Below, piece by piece: positions 38,588 to 47,278 of a stretch of DNA of 64,000 nucleotides. The DNA is from Hydrotalea flava (GTDB taxonomy: Bacteria > Bacteroidota > Bacteroidia > Chitinophagales > Chitinophagaceae), in the NCBI RefSeq assembly GCF_001623405.1, contig NZ_LUHG01000104.1, positions 1 to 64,000 of the forward strand. Reading direction: 5' to 3'. Made by a program: the position numbers and the translations under genes. Numbering within the stretch: the first letter of the stretch is position 1; each line of letters begins with the position of its first letter. The notes below the pieces were generated by a model that did not search any database, had not been told where the DNA came from, and saw nothing but the letters and a program-made list of their open reading frames with translations.

Positions 38588-39289
38588 ATGAAGGGAATAA
38601 AAATTTTGTGGATTGCTATGGTAGCACTATTCATTACTCATAACAGTAATGCCCAAGATGAAACCGCTTTAATTGAAAAAGTAAAACAAAAGTTAGATCA
38701 GGTGCATGATTATGTAGCTACCGGCCGAATGAAAACCGATGTTGCTTTTATTAAGGCCCCTGTAGGCAATGTAAAAATGTATTACAAACAACCGGATAAT
38801 TTTAGATTGATACGTGAGGGCGGCATTTCAATTTTACCGAAAGGTGGTGTTACGGTTAATTTAAATACCATTATGGCGACTAAAAGTTACGTGGCTCTAT
38901 TTGCAGGTAATACAGTAACAGATGGCTTTCCCACGAAAATAGTAAAACTGTTACCCATAAACGAAAACAATGCTATTGTTTTAACCACACTTTATATTGA
39001 CGAAAAAAACTTACTGATTAGAAAAGCCATTACCACAACTAAAGAAAATGGTACTTACCAAATTAATATGCAATATGGCCGATACAGTAATTTGGGCTTA
39101 CCGGATAAAGTGATTTTTACTTTCAACACACATGATTATAAAATACCCAAAGGTGTTACTTTAGAAATGGATGAACCACTTACAGATACAGACAGGAAAA
39201 AAATGCAACAAAAAAATGGAAGGGTTGAAATTGATTATGCTTCATACACCATTAATAAAGGCTTGCCGCCAGGTATATTCAATAATTAA
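38588..39289 (+). CDS. LolA-like outer-membrane lipoprotein carrier
   Basis: A 233-aa protein with a signal peptide (ILWIAMVALFITHNSNAQ) and a beta-rich LolA/LolB/RseB-like fold: KMYYKQPDNFRLIREGG, then VILTTLYIDEKNLLI-like strands and SNLGLPDKVIFTF. Probably a periplasmic carrier of hydrophobic cargo. It is third in the operon with an ABC exporter, so it could receive what the exporter releases. The stop overlaps the convergent epimerase gene by four bases. Confidence 0.75.
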   Translation: MKGIKILWIAMVALFITHNSNAQDETALIEKVKQKLDQVHDYVATGRMKTDVAFIKAPVGNVKMYYKQPDNFRLIREGGISILPKGGVTVNLNTIMATKSYVALFAGNTVTDGFPTKIVKLLPINENNAIVLTTLYIDEKNLLIRKAITTTKENGTYQINMQYGRYSNLGLPDKVIFTFNTHDYKIPKGVTLEMDEPLTDTDRKKMQQKNGRVEIDYASYTINKGLPPGIFNN

Positions 39290-40161
39290 TATACTTCTAA
39301 CGACCAGGTACGATTAAATTTTGAATGTGGCGCTAATACATATACCCCTTCTTTTTGAATCAGTTGCTGATGGGTATTTTCACTGTCGGCAACCCCACAC
39401 CAGGGTTCTATACAAACAAAATCAGCATCTTTGGCAGCCCAAATTCCTAAGTATGGAAAATCAGGAAATTGTAAGGTAATGCCATGTTTATTTTTTGTGT
39501 TGCATAATTGAACGCTGTTAGAAACCAAGTGTTTAAATACCAATGCATCTTTATAAAACAACGATTTGTGCAATGCAATAGTATTACTATTCTGTAAAAA
39601 AGGCACCGGCTCTTCCTGCAACAAGCCATCATCTGTTAATGGCCAAATACCCATATTTTCAACTTGATTAAATTGTAAAAAATAATCTTCATAAACTGTA
39701 TCGGTAGTAAGGGGTACTACAAATGCCGGATGTGCACCTAATGAGAAATACATATCATCTAAATCTGTATTCTCAACTGTATATTCAACGGTAAGTATAT
39801 TGTTGCTGATGGTATAAGTAATGAAGAACAGAAACCGAAATGGATAAACCTGTAAAGTTTCAATAGAATTGGTTAATATGAACTGAATCGAATTGTCAGT
39901 ATGTTTTTGCACCGAAAAAACCATATCTCTTGCAAAACCGTGCCTGCTTAAATGAAAGGCTTTGTTATTAAAATAATAAGTATTTTGTTTTAAACTGCCT
40001 ACAATGGGAAATAATACGGGACTTTTTTTAGCCCAGTATGTTGGATTGCCATTCCATAAATATTCCAATCCTATTGTTGTATGGAAGATGCGCTGTAACT
40101 CAGCACCTTTATCGGCAATTTGCACCAGCATGGTTGAACTGGCAATGGTATAAACAGCCAT
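39286..40161 (-). CDS. aldose 1-epimerase family protein
   Basis: A 291-aa galactose-mutarotase-like protein of the LacX type. It has the catalytic-region His in LGAHPAFVVPL and the DFPYLGIWAAKDADFVCIEPW block. It likely converts sugar anomers in the cytoplasm. It lies just downstream of pdxA on the same strand. Confidence 0.85.
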   Translation of the reverse strand: MAVYTIASSTMLVQIADKGAELQRIFHTTIGLEYLWNGNPTYWAKKSPVLFPIVGSLKQNTYYFNNKAFHLSRHGFARDMVFSVQKHTDNSIQFILTNSIETLQVYPFRFLFFITYTISNNILTVEYTVENTDLDDMYFSLGAHPAFVVPLTTDTVYEDYFLQFNQVENMGIWPLTDDGLLQEEPVPFLQNSNTIALHKSLFYKDALVFKHLVSNSVQLCNTKNKHGITLQFPDFPYLGIWAAKDADFVCIEPWCGVADSENTHQQLIQKEGVYVLAPHSKFNRTWSLEVY

Positions 40162-40176
40162 ATCAGTTGGTTAAAA

Positions 40177-41262
40177 TTATTCTTCTACTTTTTCATCTAC
40201 CGCATTGGCTAAAATTCGTGCGCTCATTTTTTTCATAGGATTAGCACGGGCATCTTTATAACCCTGTCTGGTTCTAATAATATCTACGGCTTCAAAAATG
40301 GCAGCAATAAATGAAGTATGGTCTGCTTTTCCTTTTCCTGCAATGTCAAATGCCGTACCGTGGTCGGGGCTTGTTCTTACGGCAGGTAATCCTGCTGTAT
40401 AATTGATGCCTTCACCTAAGGCCAATGATTTAAAAGGGATCAGACCCTGATCGTGATACATGGCCAATACAGCATCAAACTGATTGTATTGCGCTCTTGC
40501 AAAAAATGCATCAGCACTATAAGGCCCAAAAACCAACATATTGTGTTTGGCATCTTTAATGGCAGGTTTTATAATGGTTTCCTCTTCTGTTCCTATTAAG
40601 CCTTCATCGCCTGCATGTGGATTTAAACCTAAAACAGCAATACGTGGCTTTTCTATTCCAAAATCAGTTTGTAGGCTTTGGTGTATAATTTTTATTTTTC
40701 TTAAAATATTTTCCCTGGTAATCAGTCCTGCAATTTCTTTTACGGGAATATGTTCTGTAACAACTGCCACACGCATATTTTCGGCAACCATTATCATTAC
40801 TACATCATCTGCCTGAAACTGAGCTTTCAAATAAGGTGTATGCCCGGTATACTGAAAAGTTTCAGATTGTATATTTTGTTTATGAATGGGTGCAGTAACC
40901 AAGCCATGAATATTTCCCTCCTTCAATGCTTTAACCGCCATTTCAAGCGAACGTAAAGCATACTCGCCACCTGTGGCATTTAACACACCGGGTTGAATGG
41001 CCACTTCTTCTTCCCAACAACTGAATAAATTAACCTGCTTATGGCTTAATTTAGAAAAATCTTTGGTGCTATTGTAAGTAAAATTATAGTCTGGTAAACT
41101 TTTTCTGTAAAAATTAATACTCTTGTTGCCCGAAAAAACCACCGGAATACAGATATCAAGTATACGATGGTCAGATAGCGATTTAATAATTAATTCAATA
41201 CCAATACCATTTAAATCGCCGGAAGTAATGCCTATAACAGGTTTTAGCAGTTCATTGCTCAT
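40177..41262 (-). CDS. pdxA: 4-hydroxythreonine-4-phosphate dehydrogenase
   Basis: Oxidises 4-phosphohydroxy-L-threonine in the DXP-independent-numbered step of pyridoxal-5'-phosphate synthesis. At 361 aa it shows the metal-binding histidines in TGHTPYLKAQF, LNPHAGDEGLIG and AMYHDQGLIPFK. pdxA lies divergent from rsmA, the arrangement seen in many bacteria. Confidence 0.95.
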   Translation of the reverse strand: MSNELLKPVIGITSGDLNGIGIELIIKSLSDHRILDICIPVVFSGNKSINFYRKSLPDYNFTYNSTKDFSKLSHKQVNLFSCWEEEVAIQPGVLNATGGEYALRSLEMAVKALKEGNIHGLVTAPIHKQNIQSETFQYTGHTPYLKAQFQADDVVMIMVAENMRVAVVTEHIPVKEIAGLITRENILRKIKIIHQSLQTDFGIEKPRIAVLGLNPHAGDEGLIGTEEETIIKPAIKDAKHNMLVFGPYSADAFFARAQYNQFDAVLAMYHDQGLIPFKSLALGEGINYTAGLPAVRTSPDHGTAFDIAGKGKADHTSFIAAIFEAVDIIRTRQGYKDARANPMKKMSARILANAVDEKVEE

Positions 41263-41356
41263 AATACAACATTAAAAGGTAAAGTTAAGGAGAATAGTGT
41301 GTGAAAGTACCATACAAATACTTAACTGAAACAGAATATCAGCCTCTACAAATGGT

Positions 41357-41364
41357 TATTTTTG
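41357..41364 (+). promoter_or_regulatory. -7 box immediately before rsmA
   Basis: TATTTTTG fits TAnnTTTG and ends five bases before the ATG at 41370, the same spacing as for the tyrosine phosphatase gene. A leaderless mRNA is predicted. Confidence 0.45.
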
Positions 41365-41369
41365 CAGCA

Positions 41370-42131
41370 ATGGAATACCAATTAAAAAAATCGTTAGGTC
41401 AACATTTTTTAATCAATGAATCTATTTGTAAAAAAATAGCAGCGGCATTGCAGGAACTTCCGCTCAGCCATTTATTAGAAGTAGGCCCCGGAGGTGGCGC
41501 TTTAACCAAATATTTATTACAAATTCCCAATATTGATTTGAAGGCCGTTGAAATAGATACGGAAAAAGTTGCCTATCTGGAAAAAACATATCCAAATTTA
41601 AAAAATAATATTATCCATACCGATATGCTGGAAATGGATGCCCCATTTACCACCCATTTTACCGTAATTGGCAATTTTCCTTACAACATTTCTTCGCAAA
41701 TTCTGTTTAAAATTTTAGAATGGAAAACACAGGTTCCATTTGTAATTGGTATGTTTCAAAAAGAAGTAGCACAGCGCTTAGCTGCCAAACCCAATAGTAA
41801 AGCCTATGGTATTTTAAGTGTATTAATACAAGCATTTTACAAAGTAGAATATTTGTTTGATGTGGAGCCAACTGCTTTTAAACCACCACCAAAAGTAATG
41901 AGCGGGGTTATCCAGCTAACAAAAAACGAGCATGTAGTACCCATGCATAGCGAGAAATACTTTTTTTTATTGGTGAAAACTGCATTTAACCAACGCAGAA
42001 AAATGTTACGCAATGCCGTAAAAAATTTATTTGAAGCAACAGTATTGCAAGATGAAATATTTAGTAAAAGGGCAGAACAATTAGGTGTAGATGATTTTGC
42101 AATGCTGACTTTTAAAATGAAATTAAATTAA
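41370..42131 (+). CDS. rsmA: 16S rRNA dimethyladenosine transferase
   Basis: Dimethylates two adjacent adenosines in the 3' hairpin of 16S rRNA. 253 aa from the ATG at 41370, where the conserved start [14 protein letters not shown] begins. The SAM-binding motif is [12 protein letters not shown] and the catalytic motif is GNFPYNIS. Residues encoded before 41370 do not match the family. Confidence 0.95.
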   Translation: MEYQLKKSLGQHFLINESICKKIAAALQELPLSHLLEVGPGGGALTKYLLQIPNIDLKAVEIDTEKVAYLEKTYPNLKNNIIHTDMLEMDAPFTTHFTVIGNFPYNISSQILFKILEWKTQVPFVIGMFQKEVAQRLAAKPNSKAYGILSVLIQAFYKVEYLFDVEPTAFKPPPKVMSGVIQLTKNEHVVPMHSEKYFFLLVKTAFNQRRKMLRNAVKNLFEATVLQDEIFSKRAEQLGVDDFAMLTFKMKLN

Positions 42132-42169
42132 TAAAAAATAGTAGATGCCATTGCATCAATGTTTTGGAC

Positions 42170-43108
42170 ATGAAACAACAAGTTATTATTACTGCTAAAT
42201 GCCACCCTGTTTTAATGGAAACATTTGAAGAAAAGGGCTTTGAAGTACTATACCAACCAGGTATACAATACAACGAACTGTTTGCAGTCATTGAAAATGC
42301 AACAGGATTGATTGTAACCACCAAGTTATTGATTGATAAAGCGATGCTGGATAAAGCCCGTAATTTAAAATGGATTGGCCGCTTAGGCAGTGGTATGGAA
42401 ATGATAGATGTAGCTTATGCAGAAAGCAAAAACATTGCATGTGTAAGCAGTCCCGAAGGCAACAGAAATGCTGTGGCAGAACATGGCTTGGGTATGTTAT
42501 TAAACTTAATGAATAACATTACCAAAAGCTATTTGGAAATAAAGGAAGGCAAATGGCTAAGAGATGCGAACCGTGGTGAAGAACTTTTTGGCAAAACAAT
42601 CGGTATTATCGGGTTTGGAAATAACGGTAGCGCATTTGCGGAAATTTTAGCATCATTTAATGTTACCGTTTTGGCTTATGACAAATACAAATCTGATTTT
42701 GCAAAAGGATACATACATGAAGCAAACATTGAACAAATTCAACGCTATGCCGATGTAATTAGCCTGCATGTGCCACTTACATCAGAAACACGTCATTTGG
42801 CCAATACATCATTTTTCAATGCCTTGGAAAGAACACCTTATTTTCTGAACCTTTGCAGAGGAAAAGTAACTGATACCAATGCTTTAATCCATGCATTGAG
42901 CAATAAAAAAATTAAAGCTGCCGGTTTAGATGTATTAGAGAATGAACAGTTAGACAAATATACAACTGCTGAAAAGAAACAACTAAACTGGCTGTTAGAC
43001 CAACCCAATGTATTGGTTACGCCGCATATTGCGGGCTACAGCCATGAGGCATTGTACAAAATGGCAAAAGTAGTATTAGAAAAATTAGGCTTTGCCTCGC
43101 AAAAATGA
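42170..43108 (+). CDS. D-2-hydroxyacid dehydrogenase, SerA-like
   Basis: A 312-aa NAD-dependent dehydrogenase of the phosphoglycerate/2-hydroxyacid family, starting at the ATG at 42170 (a TTG two codons earlier is possible). The NAD-binding GFGNNGSA lies near residues 147-154; the catalytic Arg is in LCRGKV, Glu in VLENEQ and His in TPHIAGYS. It lacks the C-terminal ACT domain of long SerA proteins. The substrate is probably 3-phosphoglycerate or a related acid; not settled. Confidence 0.85.
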   Translation: MKQQVIITAKCHPVLMETFEEKGFEVLYQPGIQYNELFAVIENATGLIVTTKLLIDKAMLDKARNLKWIGRLGSGMEMIDVAYAESKNIACVSSPEGNRNAVAEHGLGMLLNLMNNITKSYLEIKEGKWLRDANRGEELFGKTIGIIGFGNNGSAFAEILASFNVTVLAYDKYKSDFAKGYIHEANIEQIQRYADVISLHVPLTSETRHLANTSFFNALERTPYFLNLCRGKVTDTNALIHALSNKKIKAAGLDVLENEQLDKYTTAEKKQLNWLLDQPNVLVTPHIAGYSHEALYKMAKVVLEKLGFASQK

Positions 43109-43112
43109 TGGA

Positions 43113-43404
43113 TTATTTTTTTTCGACATTTAAATATTCCTGCAACACTTTTACATAGGCTTCAAAGGCTTCAATACCTTTGGGAGTTATTTTACAAGTG
43201 GTTAAAGGATAATTATTACTGAATTTTTTTTCTACTTCTACATAGCCGGCTTCTTTTAATTTTTGAATTTTTACCGACAAGTTACCGCAGTTGCATTTGT
43301 TTTTTCTTTAATAAAAAAAATCAGCTTCCTGCACAGTAATTAACAAACTCATCATCGCAAGTCTTAATCGAGAATGTAATATTTGGATCCAACTCTTTAA
43401 ACAT
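43113..43404 (-). pseudogene. broken winged-helix transcriptional regulator
   Basis: Remnant of a short wHTH regulator (HTH_34 / MarR-like, about 97 aa). It starts FKELDP from the ATG at 43404, then shifts by one base near 43384 into LHSRLRLAMMSLLITVQEADF, shifts again at the T8 run (43313-43320 area), and returns near 43289 to NLSVKIQKLKEAGYVEVEKKF and on to the stop at 43113. Three frame changes in 290 bases make it non-functional if the sequence is right. Its start overlaps the end of the small membrane gene by 8 bases. Confidence 0.8.
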
Positions 43405-43603
43405 GAATGGCCTGCTGCTTTAAATATCTATTACGCAATAATATTCCGGTAATTAACCAACTAAAAACAACTGCAATGGTTTGCAATAAAAAATCGAAAG
43501 TAGTATTTAAAAAACAGGAAGTCACAAAACAAACCATACAAAGCAAACCACCCAATAACATGGGCTTAAATTTTCTGATAAATCTTTCTTGGATTGGCTG
43601 CAA
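43397..43603 (-). CDS. small two-helix membrane protein beside the broken regulator
   Basis: 68 aa if started at the TTG at 43603, or 54 aa from the ATG at 43561. Two hydrophobic segments (about residues 15-34 and 38-57) and a basic tail. It overlaps the start of the broken regulator gene, as in translationally coupled pairs. No family recognised; it may itself be a remnant. Confidence 0.4.
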   Translation of the reverse strand: MQPIQERFIRKFKPMLLGGLLCMVCFVTSCFLNTTFDFLLQTIAVVFSWLITGILLRNRYLKQQAIHV

Positions 43604-43765
43604 ATGATTGCCATATTAATTACGCACAAATGCACCTCATTAAAAAACAGATGCTTCAAAAACAATACTATTAAACACAACAATTGGCAGCAAAAGCCTC
43701 ATTATGGAAAAAATTAGAATGGGTTTTGATTGCTTTATTATTCAGTTCTGCTACAGAAATAACAG

Positions 43766-44227
43766 TTATTTTAACTTCAATTTCTGTTTATCCTTATTAT
43801 TGATAAACACATCACCATTCTTTATATCATCTGCGAGTTGCTGAATAGTTTTAGTTTCAAATAATGCTATCAACTGTTCTTTTATTATTTTATATTTCGA
43901 ATGCATAGGGCAAGGTTGTGTCTCAGAACATTTATCCAAACCTAACACACATTTATCCAGCACTTCATCTTCTCCCATTGCCTTAAGGATGGTGCGAACC
44001 GGCAGTTTTTTCGCTTTTTCAGTCATAAAAAATCCGCCGTTAGGTCCACTGACAGATCGGATGATTTTATTGTCCTTTCTAAGTGCCTGTAATATTTTAG
44101 CGGTAAATGATTGAGGCGCATCAATGGCCTTAGAAATTTCTCCAATTACGATTTTGTTTTCCACTGTGCCTTTTTGTGCAACGTATATCGTTGCTCTTAA
44201 TGCATATTCTGTTGCTTTTGAAAACAT
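43766..44227 (-). CDS. Rrf2-family regulator, NsrR-like
   Basis: A 153-aa winged-helix regulator from the ATG at 44227, where the conserved start FSKATEYALRATIYVAQ begins. Three cysteines C93, C100 and C106 (spacing Cx6Cx5C, in DKCVLGLDKCSETQPCPMH) fit the Fe-S ligand pattern of NsrR/IscR-type Rrf2 proteins, which sense NO or cluster state. It lies divergent from the unusual NO reductase / putative NO dismutase gene, so NO-responsive control of that gene is the natural inference. The fold and cysteines are seen; the ligand sensed is inferred. Confidence 0.88.
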   Translation of the reverse strand: MFSKATEYALRATIYVAQKGTVENKIVIGEISKAIDAPQSFTAKILQALRKDNKIIRSVSGPNGGFFMTEKAKKLPVRTILKAMGEDEVLDKCVLGLDKCSETQPCPMHSKYKIIKEQLIALFETKTIQQLADDIKNGDVFINNKDKQKLKLK

Positions 44228-44388
44228 GAAGTTGATTTTAAAAAGAAAATTACATTTTATTTTAGTAACTGCATAAAGTTGTGGTATCAATCCATCTTGC
44301 AACTTGCAAATGAATCTTTTGTTCCTACTAATTTTAGTTCAATCACTAGAGTAATAGATGGAAATATTCAAAATAAAATTTTTTTTGT

Positions 44389-44402
44389 AAATACATGTAT
44401 TT
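44389..44402. promoter_or_regulatory. perfect palindrome AAATACATGTATTT
   Basis: A 14-bp perfect inverted repeat in the Rrf2/nod control region, about 160 bases upstream of the Rrf2 start. Its ATGTATTT half-sites resemble half-sites described for NsrR, though in the opposite arrangement. Candidate operator. Confidence 0.4.
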
Positions 44403-44805
44403 TTTACAATGTATTAAATTTTTGGTATAATCAAATTTTTCTGAGAATGAATAGGAAGGTGCCTTGCTGTGTAATTTTTTAGATACCCCCAAGTTATGGT
44501 CAATCATCCTGAGAATAGATTCAGTTATCAATTGTTTTAGTTCCTTAAAATCAAAAACAAAGCCCGGTATCAGAATATACTCGTCTTTGGGTGAATTCCT
44601 TGAAACAGTAACCTACAATTTGTAAGAAAAGCAGTGCATATTTTTGCAGACGCCTGTATAATCATCAATGGCATGTTCCAGTGCGAAAAAAAATATTACA
44701 AATTTTATTAGTTGTAACATAATATATACCTGCCTGAGATACCAGTCCTCAAACACCGGATAGTTTTTAGTCGGCGCTTTTGAAAATAATAAATTCGAAT
44801 AATTT

Positions 44806-44821
44806 AGGACAAATTTATCCT
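44806..44821 (+). promoter_or_regulatory. candidate operator AGGACAAATTTATCCT
   Basis: A 16-bp inverted repeat with one mismatched pair, placed 7 bases upstream of the -7 box of the putative nod gene. A bound Rrf2 dimer here would block the promoter. Identification rests on symmetry and position only. Confidence 0.45.
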
Positions 44822-44828
44822 TAATTGC

Positions 44829-44836
44829 TATATTTG
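44829..44836 (+). promoter_or_regulatory. -7 box of the putative nod gene
   Basis: TATATTTG, a match to TAnnTTTG, 17 bases before the ATG. A second small palindrome (ATAAATATTTAT, 44840-44851) covers the likely transcription start. Confidence 0.5.
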
Positions 44837-44853
44837 TCGATAAATATTTATTT

Positions 44854-47196
44854 ATGGCAAAAAATAATTTCATCAGATACCTGCTTAATCCCAAAAACTG
44901 GTGGCTGCCATTACTAGTAATTTTTGTAATTAGTATAGCAGGCGTAACGATGATTGGGCTACATACTTACACAGAAGCACCCCCTATTCCAAACTATGTT
45001 TCAGCCAAGAATGAAACTGTTTTTTCAAAGGAGGATGTGTTAAAAGGTCAGGCATTATTTCAAAAATATGCACTGATGGAATATGGCAGTATGTTTGGTG
45101 ATGGTGCCAACCGTGGCCCAGACTATACAGCAGAAGCCTTACATTATGTTTCACAATACATGAATGACTATTATCTATCCCGGTTGAAAGCCGGAGCAAA
45201 TAGCAATTTGCTTAAAAAGGGGGTGGCAGAACAGGTAAAAGCAGAAATTAAAAGCAATCATTATAGTAAAGACAACAACAGTGTAACACTTTCCCATGCA
45301 CAAGTTTTTGCAATCAGAGAATTAATAAAATATTACCACCAAAAATTCACAAACTCCTCTTCCTCCGGAGCATTTAAACCAGATGGTTACATTTCTGATG
45401 AAAATGAAATAAAGTCATTAACAGCCTTTTTCTTTTGGGGTTCATGGGTTTGTGGCGTAGAAAGGCCGGGAGAACATTACAGCTATACACATAACTGGCC
45501 TTACGATCCTGCAGCAGGAAATACACCGAGTGCTGCGATTATTTTATGGAGTATTATCGGTTCATTGGGGTTGATATTTGGGTTGGGCATCGTATTGTTT
45601 TATCATGGCAAGCTGGATAAGCTGGGTGATGATGTTTATACAAAAAAGGCAGAGCCTTTTATGACAAAAGGTGATATACAAAAGTTTCAACCGGATGCCA
45701 TTCAAAAAAATACCTACAAATTTTTTTATGTTGCCATAATACTTTTTGCTGTACAGGTTTTGGCGGGTATTTTAACCGTACATGATTTTTTAGGTTTTAT
45801 AAATTTTTTCGGATTCAATATTTCCGAAGCATTGCCAATTACTGTAACGAGAAGTTGGCATGTACAATTATCCATTCTATGGATATCAACCTGCTGGATT
45901 GGCGCGTCATTTTTTATGATGTCATTTGTATCACCCAATCAATCAAAAAAACAGGTTACACTTATTAATACTATTTTCTGGCTTACGGTATTGCTGGTGG
46001 CAGGTTCCTTTTTCGGTATGTTGCTTGGGCCGAAAGGTCTTGCCGGGAAAAACTGGTATTTGCTAGGAAACCAGGGATGGGAATATGTTGAACTTGGAAA
46101 ATTATGGCAGATTATACTGGGTGTCGTATTCATTATCTGGGCAGTAACCATTTACAAAGGAATTAAACCTACTATGAAATTAAAGCAGCCATGGGCTTTA
46201 CCTAACTGGTTAGTATATGCCACATTCAGTATAATTTTATTATTGATCTCCGGCTTTATTGCAACACCCAAAACCAATTTTGTGATTGCTGATTTCTGGA
46301 GATGGATGGTAGTGCACATGTGGGCCGAAGCTTTTTTTGAAGTGTTCACCACAGTGCTGATTGGGTACTTTATGGTATTGATGGGATTGGTAAGCAGGCA
46401 GGCTGTGATTCGTGTTATCTATTTAGCAACCTTATTATTTCTTGGTTCTGGTTTACTGGGTATTTCACATAATTTTTACTGGAATGCTAAGCCGGTTTTC
46501 ACAATGGCTCTTGGCTCAGTGTTTTCAACATTGCAGGTAATACCTTTAGTGCTGCTCACATTAGAAGCATGGCGTTTCAGCAAACTCCCAAAACTGCTGG
46601 AAACGAATAATCGGATAAATGGAGATTTGAATAAATGTTTTGGATTTTCTGAAGTGTTCCTGTTTTTGGTAGCTGTTAATTTCTGGAATTTTTTTGGAGC
46701 AGGTGTTCTGGGATTTATTATCAATCTTCCTATTGCCAATTATTATGAGCATGGAACTTATTTAACCGTTAATCATGGCCATGCTGCATTAATGGGTGTT
46801 TATGGCAATCTTGCAGTAGCTGCTGTTTTATTTTGTTGCCAGTTATTATTTAAGGCCGATTGGTGGAAACCAAAACTTATTAAAACAATATTCTGGTCTA
46901 TTAATATCGGTTTATCACTAATGGTATTACTTGATTTATTTCCTGCAGGTATTTACCAGTTTAAAACAGTAACAGAACAAGGACTATGGTATGCCCGTAG
47001 CAGTGCATTTATAGAAAGCAGTGGTTTTCAAGCGCTCACTTGGCTGCGTATTGTTGGTGGTTCCATTTTTACTCTAGGCGGCGTGATACCACTTGTTTGG
47101 TTTATAACCAGTAGAAGAAAAGGGTTAAAAAAAGATGAAAATAATAATACAATACAATCAAAAACTGATGAAAATATTGCAACGATATTGGCTTAA
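44854..47196 (+). CDS. nod: putative nitric oxide dismutase (unusual qNOR-type)
   Basis: A 780-aa heme-copper-oxidase-superfamily membrane protein with the single-chain qNOR layout: N-terminal helix (16-38), cytochrome-c-like extracytoplasmic domain, then about 13 helices. Kept: H336 (RSWHVQL), H641 and H643 (VNHGHAALMG) as heme ligands, H488 and E492 (VVHMWAEAFFE), and H539. Changed: standard GTFHHLY reads GISHNFYW, so the second FeB His is N540. Standard FSALEVVPL reads FSTLQVIPL, so the catalytic-site Glu is Q561. At the quinol site H310 is kept, but the partner Glu is G314 and the C-terminal Asp (usual GD in WxRxxGD) is G736. These changes match the group proposed to dismutate 2 NO to N2 and O2 (Methylomirabilis, and a Bacteroidota case). 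Activity is inferred; a divergent NO reductase is the alternative. Confidence 0.8.
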   Translation: MAKNNFIRYLLNPKNWWLPLLVIFVISIAGVTMIGLHTYTEAPPIPNYVSAKNETVFSKEDVLKGQALFQKYALMEYGSMFGDGANRGPDYTAEALHYVSQYMNDYYLSRLKAGANSNLLKKGVAEQVKAEIKSNHYSKDNNSVTLSHAQVFAIRELIKYYHQKFTNSSSSGAFKPDGYISDENEIKSLTAFFFWGSWVCGVERPGEHYSYTHNWPYDPAAGNTPSAAIILWSIIGSLGLIFGLGIVLFYHGKLDKLGDDVYTKKAEPFMTKGDIQKFQPDAIQKNTYKFFYVAIILFAVQVLAGILTVHDFLGFINFFGFNISEALPITVTRSWHVQLSILWISTCWIGASFFMMSFVSPNQSKKQVTLINTIFWLTVLLVAGSFFGMLLGPKGLAGKNWYLLGNQGWEYVELGKLWQIILGVVFIIWAVTIYKGIKPTMKLKQPWALPNWLVYATFSIILLLISGFIATPKTNFVIADFWRWMVVHMWAEAFFEVFTTVLIGYFMVLMGLVSRQAVIRVIYLATLLFLGSGLLGISHNFYWNAKPVFTMALGSVFSTLQVIPLVLLTLEAWRFSKLPKLLETNNRINGDLNKCFGFSEVFLFLVAVNFWNFFGAGVLGFIINLPIANYYEHGTYLTVNHGHAALMGVYGNLAVAAVLFCCQLLFKADWWKPKLIKTIFWSINIGLSLMVLLDLFPAGIYQFKTVTEQGLWYARSSAFIESSGFQALTWLRIVGGSIFTLGGVIPLVWFITSRRKGLKKDENNNTIQSKTDENIATILA

Positions 47197-47278
47197 TATT
47201 AAAATAATTAGTATCTGGTAATTGCATTTTTAATCGGACTTATGAAAAATTATCGCTTTAAAAAATATTTTTCGCACT

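Larger units (their letters stand above)
44228..44853. promoter_or_regulatory. long divergent control region of the NO module
   Basis: 626 AT-rich bases between the Rrf2 regulator and the putative Nod gene. It contains a perfect 14-bp palindrome (44389-44402), a near-palindrome (44806-44821) and a promoter box (44829-44836). A minus-strand frame without ATG (about 44346-44598, with DEYILIPGFVFDFKELKQL) looks slightly protein-like and might be a gene scrap. No full gene is convincing. Confidence 0.5.

Noticed and set aside
44613-44894. 93-residue minus-strand frame upstream of nod
   Set aside because: No recognisable features, overlaps the start of the real gene and the promoter; unlikely to be coding.
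44854-47196. Ordinary quinol-dependent NO reductase
   Set aside because: The overall fold fits, but four active-site or quinol-site positions differ from qNOR in a consistent way, so the plain label would hide the main point. It is kept as the alternative.
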